A DNA stretch of 7,849 nt from Ramlibacter sp. (lineage in GTDB: Bacteria; Pseudomonadota; Gammaproteobacteria; Burkholderiales; Burkholderiaceae_C), in the NCBI GenBank assembly GCA_026785815.1, contig JAJAZH010000058.1:1-7849 (forward strand), read 5' to 3'. Below the pieces are notes generated by a model, which saw only the letters and a program-made list of their open reading frames with translations, made no database searches and was not told the DNA's origin. The position numbers and the translations under genes are program-made. Shown piece after piece: positions 1-4,650 of the stretch (its first letter is position 1; every line of letters begins with the position of its first letter).

Positions 1-1
1 C

Positions 2-643
2 GACCTGCGGGCGCGCACGCCGAACCAGAGCGTTTACCTGGAAAACATCGCGACCCACGACATCACCTTCGGCATCGGCCCGGCCGGCACCGGCAAGACC
101 TATCTTGCAGTCGCCTGCGCAGTGGATGCGCTGGAACGCAGTGCCGTGCAGCGCATTGTGCTCACCCGGCCGGCGGTGGAGGCCGGCGAGAAACTCGGTT
201 TCCTGCCGGGCGACCTGAGCCAGAAGGTGGATCCTTACCTGCGGCCGCTCTACGACGCACTCTACGAGTTGATGGGATTCGAGAAAGTCACCAAGGCCTT
301 CGAACGCCAGGCGATCGAGATCGCGCCGCTGGCCTTTATGCGGGGCCGCACCCTGAACAACGCGTTTGTGATCCTGGACGAAGCGCAGAACACCACCCCC
401 GAACAGATGAAGATGTTCCTGACGCGGATCGGGTTTGGCGCGAAAGCCGTGGTCACCGGCGACATCAGCCAGATCGACCTGCCCAAGGGCCAGCTCTCCG
501 GGCTGGTGGAAGCGGAGTACATCCTCAAGCGCGTCAAAGGCATCGCCCACACCCGCTTCACCAGCGCCGACGTGGTGCGCCATCCACTGGTGGCGCGGAT
601 CGTCGATGCCTATGACGCCGCCCGCAAGCGTGAGGCGAAATAA
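2..643 (+). CDS. ybeZ: PhoH-like ATPase YbeZ (3' part, N-terminus cut by window edge)
   Basis: The reading frame is open from the first bases of the window and ends at TAA 641-643, giving 213 visible residues. The Walker A motif GPAGTGKT is at visible residues 26-33 (bases 77-100). The Walker B-like ILDEAQN lies around residues 124-130, followed by the conserved VTGDISQIDLP stretch. These are hallmarks of PhoH/YbeZ cytoplasmic NTPases. The family is usually about 320-350 residues, so roughly the first 120 are missing upstream. The gene is directly followed by ybeY, its usual partner; YbeZ is linked to ribosome and RNA metabolism with YbeY, though its exact biochemical role is not settled. The GTG at 122 is internal to the P-loop domain and is not the start. 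Identification is firm. Confidence 0.95.
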   Translation, partial: DLRARTPNQSVYLENIATHDITFGIGPAGTGKTYLAVACAVDALERSAVQRIVLTRPAVEAGEKLGFLPGDLSQKVDPYLRPLYDALYELMGFEKVTKAFERQAIEIAPLAFMRGRTLNNAFVILDEAQNTTPEQMKMFLTRIGFGAKAVVTGDISQIDLPKGQLSGLVEAEYILKRVKGIAHTRFTSADVVRHPLVARIVDAYDAARKREAK

Positions 644-682
644 GCCCCTGCCAGGCGCATGGCTGGAGCAGGCGGCGCGGCC

Positions 683-1132
683 ATGAACCCGGAACTGGAC
701 CTGGAACTGCAGTTCTCCGACTTTGCTTCGGTCGTCGCACACCGAAACATCCTGCAGCGGTCCGCGGTCAGCCGCTGGATCCGCCATGCACTGGCCGCCC
801 CGGCCGAACTCACGGTACGCGTGGTCGGCGACGCCGAGGGGCGCGCGCTGAACCTGCAGTACCGTGGCAAGGACTATCCGACCAACGTGCTGACCTTCGA
901 CTACGCCCGGGAGCCGGTGGTGATGGCGGACCTGGTCCTGTGCGGACCAGTCATTGCCCGCGAGGCCCGCGCGCAGCGCAAGTCCCTGCAAGCGCATTAC
1001 GCCCACCTGCTGGTTCACGGCACGCTGCACGCCCAGGGCTACGACCACGAGAGCGGCGCAGACGATGCGCTCGAAATGGAAGCGCTCGAAGTGCTGTTGC
1101 TGGCTTCACTCGGGTTCGACAACCCGTACTGA
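683..1132 (+). CDS. ybeY: Endoribonuclease YbeY (16S rRNA 3'-end maturation, zinc-dependent)
   Basis: The 149-residue protein carries the zinc motif HGTLHAQGYDH with ligands H112, H116 and H122. It also has the family blocks LNLQYRGKDYPTNVLTF and MADLVLCGPVI, and ends in the typical LGFDNPY. Family members process and quality-check 16S rRNA in late ribosome assembly. I chose ATG 683 because MNPELDLELQ aligns with the usual YbeY N-terminus and AGG at 670-672 is a modest ribosome binding site. An in-frame ATG at 659 would add eight small residues (MAGAGGAA) and cannot be excluded. The gene lies 39 bases after ybeZ and is probably co-transcribed with it. Its stop is 5 bases from the stop of convergent dtd. 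The usual downstream ybeX/corC and lnt are absent here. Confidence 0.96.
   Translation: MNPELDLELQFSDFASVVAHRNILQRSAVSRWIRHALAAPAELTVRVVGDAEGRALNLQYRGKDYPTNVLTFDYAREPVVMADLVLCGPVIAREARAQRKSLQAHYAHLLVHGTLHAQGYDHESGADDALEMEALEVLLLASLGFDNPY
1111..1126. terminator. Possible hairpin at the ybeY/dtd convergent junction
   Basis: A perfect inverted repeat, CGGGTT (1111-1116), CGAC loop, AACCCG (1121-1126), ends 4 bases before the ybeY stop and starts about 12 bases past the dtd stop on the other strand. It sits inside the codons for the conserved C-terminal G-F-D-N-P of YbeY. No T-tract follows on either strand, so it is at best a weak intrinsic terminator or an RNA 3'-end stabiliser. Only 5 bases separate the two stop codons, so any 3'-end signal must lie in coding DNA. 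Confidence 0.3.
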
Positions 1133-1137
1133 CCGGC

Positions 1138-1578
1138 TCAGACGACCCGCAGCGGAATCGTCACCGGTCCGTCGTTGATGAGGTGCACTTTCATGTCGGC
1201 GCCGAACCGGCCGGTGGCAACGACAGGGTGGGCCCGCTGCGCCTGCGCCACCAGGTAGTCGTACAAGCGGCGGCCCTCATCAGCTGCTGCAGCCTGGGTG
1301 AAACTCGGGCGGTTGCCACCGGAAGTGTCGGCGGCCAGCGTGAACTGGCTGACCAGCAGCAGGCCGCCCCCGACCTCCTGCACGCTGCGATTCATCTTGC
1401 CGTTTTCGTCGCTGAAGATTCGAAGCTTGAGCAGTTTCGCCAGCAGCCGGTCGGCCTGGCCCTCGCCGTCGCCACGTTCCGCGCAGACCAGGACCAGCAG
1501 CCCCTGCGCGATTGCACCGATCGCCACGCCGGCCACTTCGACCCGGGCCTGCGCGACGCGCTGGATGAGGCCGATCAG
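1138..1578 (-). CDS. dtd: D-aminoacyl-tRNA deacylase Dtd, apparent CTG start
   Basis: Dtd hydrolyses D-amino acids (and mischarged glycine) from tRNA in the cytoplasm. The active-site motif SQFTL and the Gly-cisPro motif NDGPVT near the C-terminus are both present. The first conventional start in frame is GTG 1536, giving 132 residues and omitting the first beta strand. The frame upstream still encodes family-like sequence, LIGLIQRVAQARVEV, matching the usual M-I-x-L-I-Q-R-V opening. The upstream in-frame stop is at 1591-1593 and the intervening codons include no ATG, GTG or TTG. The only near-cognate codon at the right place is CTG 1578-1576. It sits 6 bases after GAGGAGGA (1592-1585) and overlaps the transporter stop as CTGA. 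From CTG the protein is 146 residues, and SQFTL (77-81) and GPVT (137-140) fall at the numbering I recall for E. coli Dtd. The family call is firm and the start is inferred. Confidence 0.95.
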   Translation of the reverse strand: MIGLIQRVAQARVEVAGVAIGAIAQGLLVLVCAERGDGEGQADRLLAKLLKLRIFSDENGKMNRSVQEVGGGLLLVSQFTLAADTSGGNRPSFTQAAAADEGRRLYDYLVAQAQRAHPVVATGRFGADMKVHLINDGPVTIPLRVV

Positions 1579-2492
1579 ATCAAGTCCTCCTCATCCCCGA
1601 AGTGCACTTCGACGTCGTCCGGCAGCAGCTGGATCGTCGCGCGAAGTCCGGGCACGGCGCTCATCAACGCCTGTTCGACCGATGCCCGTACCGCGGCCGC
1701 GCGACGCAGGCTCCAGTCGGCGGGCATGTGCATGTGCATGTCCAGGAAGCAGCGGCGTCCCGAGCGACGGCTCGAAATGTGGTCGAAGCGGATCGTCTTG
1801 TGTTCGAACCCGGCCAGCGTCTTGCGGACCTCGGCCAGCACCTCGGGTTCGAGTGCTTCGTCCATCAGGCCCTGCGAGGACTTCCACATCAGATGCGCGC
1901 CCTCGCGCAGGATGTTCAAGGCGACACCAATGGCGACCGCCGGGTCCAGCCACAGCCAGTCGGTCAAAGCCACCAGGCCCACCCCGACCACGACACCGGC
2001 CGAGGTCCAGACGTCGGTGATCAGGTGCCGCGCATCGCCCTCGAGCGCCATCGAACGATGCTGCTTCGACGATTTCAGCATCACCCAGGCCAACCCGCCG
2101 TTGAGCGCCGAAGCCAGCACGGAAAGCGTCAGGCCCCAGCCGAGCGCGCCGAGCGGGTGTGGATTCTGCAGTCGCTGCAGAGCTGCCCAGATGATCCCGA
2201 TCGCCGCCACGATGATCATCAGCCCCTCGAAGCCGGAGGAAAAGTATTCGGCCTTGTGATGACCGTAGGGATGATCGGCATCGGCGGGGCGTCGTGCGAT
2301 CGTGACCATCAGCAAGGCGAAGGCCGCACTGGCGAGGTTGACCAGCGACTCCATCGCGTCGGACAGCAATCCGACCGAGTCGGTGAGCAGCCAGGCTGCG
2401 GTCTTCATCAGGATGGTGACCACGGCCACAGCGATCGAAATTCGCAGCAACAGGGTCGGGGTGGCGGCTTTGGCCGCGGCAGCCAGGTTCAT
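1575..2492 (-). CDS. Cation diffusion facilitator (CDF) metal transporter
   Basis: This is an inner-membrane divalent-metal/proton antiporter of the CDF family, with about six hydrophobic segments in the first ~200 residues and a cytoplasmic C-terminal domain. From ATG 2492 it has 305 residues. Visible motifs are LLSDAMESLVN in the second segment, DHPYGHHKAEY (73-83) and GDARHLITD with H156xxxD160 in the fifth segment. Compared with FieF, the second-segment D-xxx-D pair is replaced by E48 and N52, so substrate (Zn, Fe or other) cannot be assigned. The C-terminal domain contains DMHMHMPADW, coded by a short tandem repeat. GTG 2576 would add 28 polar residues and overlap the divergent ankyrin gene. 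I prefer ATG 2492 because the hydrophobic domain starts soon after it and it mirrors the ankyrin start. It is co-directional and overlapping with dtd. Confidence 0.92.
   Translation of the reverse strand: MNLAAAAKAATPTLLLRISIAVAVVTILMKTAAWLLTDSVGLLSDAMESLVNLASAAFALLMVTIARRPADADHPYGHHKAEYFSSGFEGLMIIVAAIGIIWAALQRLQNPHPLGALGWGLTLSVLASALNGGLAWVMLKSSKQHRSMALEGDARHLITDVWTSAGVVVGVGLVALTDWLWLDPAVAIGVALNILREGAHLMWKSSQGLMDEALEPEVLAEVRKTLAGFEHKTIRFDHISSRRSGRRCFLDMHMHMPADWSLRRAAAVRASVEQALMSAVPGLRATIQLLPDDVEVHFGDEEDLI
1585..1592 (-). promoter_or_regulatory. Strong Shine-Dalgarno for dtd inside the transporter gene
   Basis: On the minus strand GAGGAGGA precedes CTG 1578 by 6 bases and lies within the last codons (DEED) of the CDF transporter. 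Its strength and spacing support initiation at the CTG and not at GTG 1536, which is about 50 bases further on. The CTGA overlap indicates translational coupling with the upstream gene. Confidence 0.7.
1725..1741. repeat. Short tandem hexamer repeat (CATGTG) in the CDF gene
   Basis: CATGTG occurs twice followed by CATGT. On the minus strand it encodes alternating Met and His (M-H-M-H-M) in the cytoplasmic domain of the transporter. The motif position is normally one His-containing strand in this family, so the repeat may have produced the Met/His alternation by slippage. Confidence 0.7.
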
Positions 2493-2498
2493 GCGGAC

Positions 2499-2516
2499 AT
2501 TGTGCACAGGCACAAT
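2499..2516. promoter_or_regulatory. Inverted repeat and candidate symmetric divergent promoter
   Basis: ATTGTGC (2499-2505), ACAG, GCACAAT (2510-2516) is a perfect 7-base inverted repeat centred at 2507.5. Both flanking start codons (ATG 2492 minus, ATG 2523 plus) are exactly 15.5 bases from that centre. Each strand carries CACAAT, a 4/6 match to TATAAT, with exactly 6 bases before its ATG, so transcription would begin at about the first base of each start codon. On the plus strand TTCATG (2488-2493) is a weak -35 at 17-base spacing; no good -35 is seen on the minus strand. It could instead be a repressor operator. The gap is only 30 bases and neither start has a Shine-Dalgarno. Confidence 0.5.
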
Positions 2517-2522
2517 CGGCCC

Positions 2523-3221
2523 ATGTTGCGCATCAATGGGGCCGCGATCGCGTTCTGTGTCGTCATGACGGCTCACCCCGGCGCGGTGGTGCAGGCCCAG
2601 ACCCCGCCGTCAGCGACCGAGGCGGCTGCCTACACCGGCGTTCATGCCGCCGCGCAGCGCGGGAACGTGGTGCAGATCGAGACGTTGGCGAAGGCCGGCG
2701 CCGACATGAACGCCCGGGACGGCAATGGCCGCACGGCATTGCACGTTGCGACATTCGCGAAACAGCGTGACGCGATCCGCTTGCTGGCGCGCCTCGGTGC
2801 GGATCTGCAACGACTGGACCACGACCGCTACGACGCTGTCACGATCGCCTCGGTGGCCGATGACGAAGACACCTTGCGGCTACTGCTGTCGCTTGGCGCC
2901 AGCGCCAAGCTGATCACGAGCCGGTATGACGGAACGGCCCTGATTGCCGCAGCGCACCTCGGCCACGATGGTGTGGTCCGGCAACTGATCTCAGCCGGGG
3001 CGCCGGTGAACCATGTGAATAACCTGCACTGGACCGCAGCCATCGAGGCGGTCGTGCTGGGGGATGGCGGGCGGCGGCACCAGCTGTCGCTGCAGGCGCT
3101 GATCGCCGGCGGCGCCGACCTGCGCCTGGCCGACCGGCAGGGCCTGACGCCGCTGGCGCTGGCGCGTTCGCGCGGCTACCGCGAAATGGTCCTGATGCTC
3201 GAGCGGGCCGGGGCGAGGTGA
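2523..3221 (+). CDS. Secreted/periplasmic ankyrin-repeat protein
   Basis: The 232-residue protein has a signal-peptide-like N-terminus: MLR, a hydrophobic stretch around residues 6-17, and a likely cleavage near VQA-Q (about 25/26). It is followed by about six ankyrin repeats from residue 39 to the end. Repeat signatures include NARDGNGRTALHVAT, YDGTALIAAAHLGHDGVVRQLISAGAPVN and DRQGLTPLALARSRGYREM. The fifth repeat carries a short insertion (GDGGRRHQ). Ankyrin repeats bind other proteins, and no enzymatic domain is present. Export to the periplasm is inferred from the leader. A GTG at 2502, also in frame, would add seven residues; ATG 2523 is favoured by signal-peptide shape and promoter spacing. 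The gene is divergent from the CDF transporter and convergent with tyrS (20-base gap). Partner and role are unknown. Confidence 0.85.
   Translation: MLRINGAAIAFCVVMTAHPGAVVQAQTPPSATEAAAYTGVHAAAQRGNVVQIETLAKAGADMNARDGNGRTALHVATFAKQRDAIRLLARLGADLQRLDHDRYDAVTIASVADDEDTLRLLLSLGASAKLITSRYDGTALIAAAHLGHDGVVRQLISAGAPVNHVNNLHWTAAIEAVVLGDGGRRHQLSLQALIAGGADLRLADRQGLTPLALARSRGYREMVLMLERAGAR
2891..2910. repeat. Perfect inverted repeat inside the ankyrin gene
   Basis: GCTTGGCGC (2891-2899), CA, GCGCCAAGC (2902-2910) has perfect 9-base arms; as RNA it would fold with 8 pairs and a 4-base loop. It encodes part of L-G-A-S-A-K in the third repeat and has no T-tract. A function is not evident; it may be chance in GC-rich coding DNA. 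Confidence 0.4.
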
Positions 3222-3241
3222 CCTGACCCGGGACCGAGCCA

Positions 3242-4474
3242 TCAGGCCAGCGTCACGCGAGCGAACTTGCGCTTCCCGACCTGGACCACATAAGTCCCTG
3301 CCTCCAGCTTCAGTCCTTTGTCGCTGACCACCGCCGAGTCGATCCGGACACCGCCGCCGTCGATCAGCCGGTTGGCTTCGGAGCCGGACGGCGCCAGTCC
3401 GGCCTGCTTGAGCAAAGCGCCGATCCCGAGCGGAGCGGACAGCTGCACCTGCGCAATCTCATCGGGCACGCCGCCTTTGCTGCGGTTGCTGAAATCCTGC
3501 TCGGCCGTGGCTGCCGCCGACGCCGAATGAAATCGCGCCGTGATCTCCCGGGCCAGCAGCACCTTGGCCTCCTTGGGATTGCGGCCGCCTTCCACTTCCC
3601 GCTTCAGCGCGGCAATCTCCGCTTCGCTGCGAAAGCTCAGCAGGGAGAACCAGCGCCACATCAGGACGTCCGAGATCGACAGCACCTTGGCGAACATGGT
3701 GTTCGGGTCTTCGCTGATGCCGATGTAATTGTTCTTGCTCTTGGACATCTTTTCGACGCCGTCGAGCCCTTCCAGCAGGGGCATTGTCAGGATGCACTGC
3801 GGCTCTTGCCCATATTCCTGCTGAAGATGGCGGCCCATCAGCAGGTTGAATTTCTGGTCGGTGCCGCCGAGTTCGAGGTCGCTCTTCAGTGCGACCGAGT
3901 CGTAGCCTTGCATCAGCGGGTACAGGAACTCGTGGACCGAGATCGACTGGCCGGCTTTGAAGCGCTTGTTGAAGTCGTCGCGCTCCATCATCCGGGCGAC
4001 GGTGTATCTGGCGGCCAGCTGGATCATTCCCCGAGCGCCGAGCGGGTCGCTCCACTCGCTGTTGTAGCGAAGCTCGGTCCGGGCCGGGTCCAGGATCTTG
4101 TCGGCCTGGGTCCGATAGGTCTCGGCATTGACCTTGATCTGCTCGGCAGTCAGCGGCGGCCGGGTGCTGTTGCGCCCCGACGGGTCGCCGATCATCGACG
4201 TGAAGTCACCGATCAGGAAAATGACGGTATGGCCCAGATCCTGCAGTTGTCGCATCTTGTTGAGTACGACCGTATGCCCGATGTGGATATCCGGGGCGGT
4301 CGGGTCCAGCCCGAGTTTGATTCTCAACGGCACGCCGGTAGCTTCCGACCGCGCCAGCTTGTAGGTCCATTCCTCCACGGGCAACAGCTCATCAGCACCG
4401 CGCAGCGAGGACGCCAGGGCTTCCCGGACGGTCTCGGTCACGGGATGGTTATTTGTAACAGAAGCTTGATTCAT
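3242..4474 (-). CDS. tyrS: Tyrosyl-tRNA synthetase, TyrZ-type
   Basis: This class I aminoacyl-tRNA synthetase charges tRNA-Tyr with tyrosine using ATP. The 410-residue protein has HIGH at 64-67, the tyrosine-pocket region YPLMQGYDS (about 185-193), LGGTDQKFNLLMGR (202-215) and KMSKS at 242-246. A C-terminal S4-like RNA-binding domain runs from about residue 345 to the end. A canonical KMSKS, not KFGKT, points to the TyrZ subclass. ATG 4474 gives a slightly extended N-terminus before the conserved RGADELL. No clear Shine-Dalgarno precedes it; the leader is A-rich (CAAAAAACCCCTT). It is convergent with the ankyrin gene and divergent from the M23 peptidase. The dtd gene, whose product clears D-Tyr-tRNA, lies on the same strand about 1.7 kb downstream. 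Confidence 0.97.
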   Translation of the reverse strand: MNQASVTNNHPVTETVREALASSLRGADELLPVEEWTYKLARSEATGVPLRIKLGLDPTAPDIHIGHTVVLNKMRQLQDLGHTVIFLIGDFTSMIGDPSGRNSTRPPLTAEQIKVNAETYRTQADKILDPARTELRYNSEWSDPLGARGMIQLAARYTVARMMERDDFNKRFKAGQSISVHEFLYPLMQGYDSVALKSDLELGGTDQKFNLLMGRHLQQEYGQEPQCILTMPLLEGLDGVEKMSKSKNNYIGISEDPNTMFAKVLSISDVLMWRWFSLLSFRSEAEIAALKREVEGGRNPKEAKVLLAREITARFHSASAAATAEQDFSNRSKGGVPDEIAQVQLSAPLGIGALLKQAGLAPSGSEANRLIDGGGVRIDSAVVSDKGLKLEAGTYVVQVGKRKFARVTLA

Positions 4475-4538
4475 AAGGGGTTTTTTGATTTTGAGCAGCC
4501 GGCAATGTCATACTCCGGCACCCCATTCGCTGCAGCGG

Positions 4539-4544
4539 ATTCTA
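4539..4544 (-). promoter_or_regulatory. Candidate -10 element for tyrS
   Basis: On the minus strand TAGAAT (5/6 to TATAAT, preceded by TT) lies 64 bases upstream of the tyrS ATG, implying a leader of about 58 bases. No convincing -35 is visible at 15-19 bases, so this is weak. No T-box or other recognisable leader structure was seen. Confidence 0.25.
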
Positions 4545-4589
4545 AAGCGCGAGTGATTCCTCGCAGAGTCCCCCAGGGTTGTCGCTGTA

Positions 4590-4626
4590 AGGAACTTGTC
4601 CTGCCCCGTGTAGGACTAATCCTGCC
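4590..4626. promoter_or_regulatory. Two tandem AGGA...TCCTGCC dyads upstream of the M23 peptidase
   Basis: AGGA-ACTTG-TCCT (4590-4602) and AGGA-CTAA-TCCT (4612-4623) are imperfect copies of one dyad, each followed by GCC. Their centres are about 21-22 bases apart, two helical turns, so both would face the same side of the DNA. They end 24 bases before the peptidase start, inside the divergent tyrS/peptidase gap. This is a candidate binding site for a dimeric regulator; the regulator is unknown. Confidence 0.4.
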
Positions 4627-4650
4627 AGTCTCTTAAAAGGATTTCCCGAG

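Larger units (their letters stand above)
4475..4650. other. Divergent intergenic region between tyrS and the M23 peptidase gene
   Basis: At 176 bases this is the longest non-coding stretch in the window, and it is visibly less GC-rich than the genes. It holds the candidate tyrS -10 (4539-4544), the tandem AGGA/TCCT dyads (4590-4626) and a T-rich run (4480-4493). It also has a weak GCCGG...CCGGC inverted repeat in the tyrS leader (about 4499-4520). The AAAAGGA (4635-4641) is the probable ribosome binding site of the peptidase gene. No tRNA or small-RNA gene was recognised. Confidence 0.7.

Noticed and set aside
659..682. ATG 659 as the ybeY start
   Set aside because: It adds only MAGAGGAA before the natural N-terminus and its upstream region lacks a clear ribosome binding site. 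It is retained only as an alternative.
940..2259. Long plus-strand open frame (439 codons) across dtd and the CDF gene
   Set aside because: It is antisense to two clearly recognised genes, and its product is low-complexity Arg/Ala/Ser/Pro-rich sequence with no family resemblance. It is typical shadow coding in GC-rich DNA.
1602..2522. Upstream extension of the ankyrin frame to 539 codons
   Set aside because: The extension is antisense to the CDF transporter, and a good signal peptide begins at ATG 2523. The upstream part is a shadow frame.
2493..2576. GTG 2576 as the start of the CDF transporter
   Set aside because: It would add 28 polar residues not expected in the family and overlap the signal-peptide codons of the divergent ankyrin gene, with no Shine-Dalgarno. 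ATG 2492 fits better, though this is not proven.
3222..3246. CCTGA...TCAGG inverted repeat spanning both stops of ankyrin and tyrS
   Set aside because: The arms are 5 bases with a 15-base interior and no T-tract, too weak to call a terminator.
3527..4636. Long plus-strand open frame (369 codons) antisense to tyrS
   Set aside because: It lies opposite the conserved tyrS coding sequence and shows no recognisable domain or ribosome binding site. It is explained by codon bias on the other strand.
4475..4650. Possible T-box, tRNA or small RNA in the tyrS leader
   Set aside because: No T-box motif, tRNA cloverleaf or strong terminator/antiterminator pair is visible. Gammaproteobacterial tyrS genes do not normally use T-boxes.
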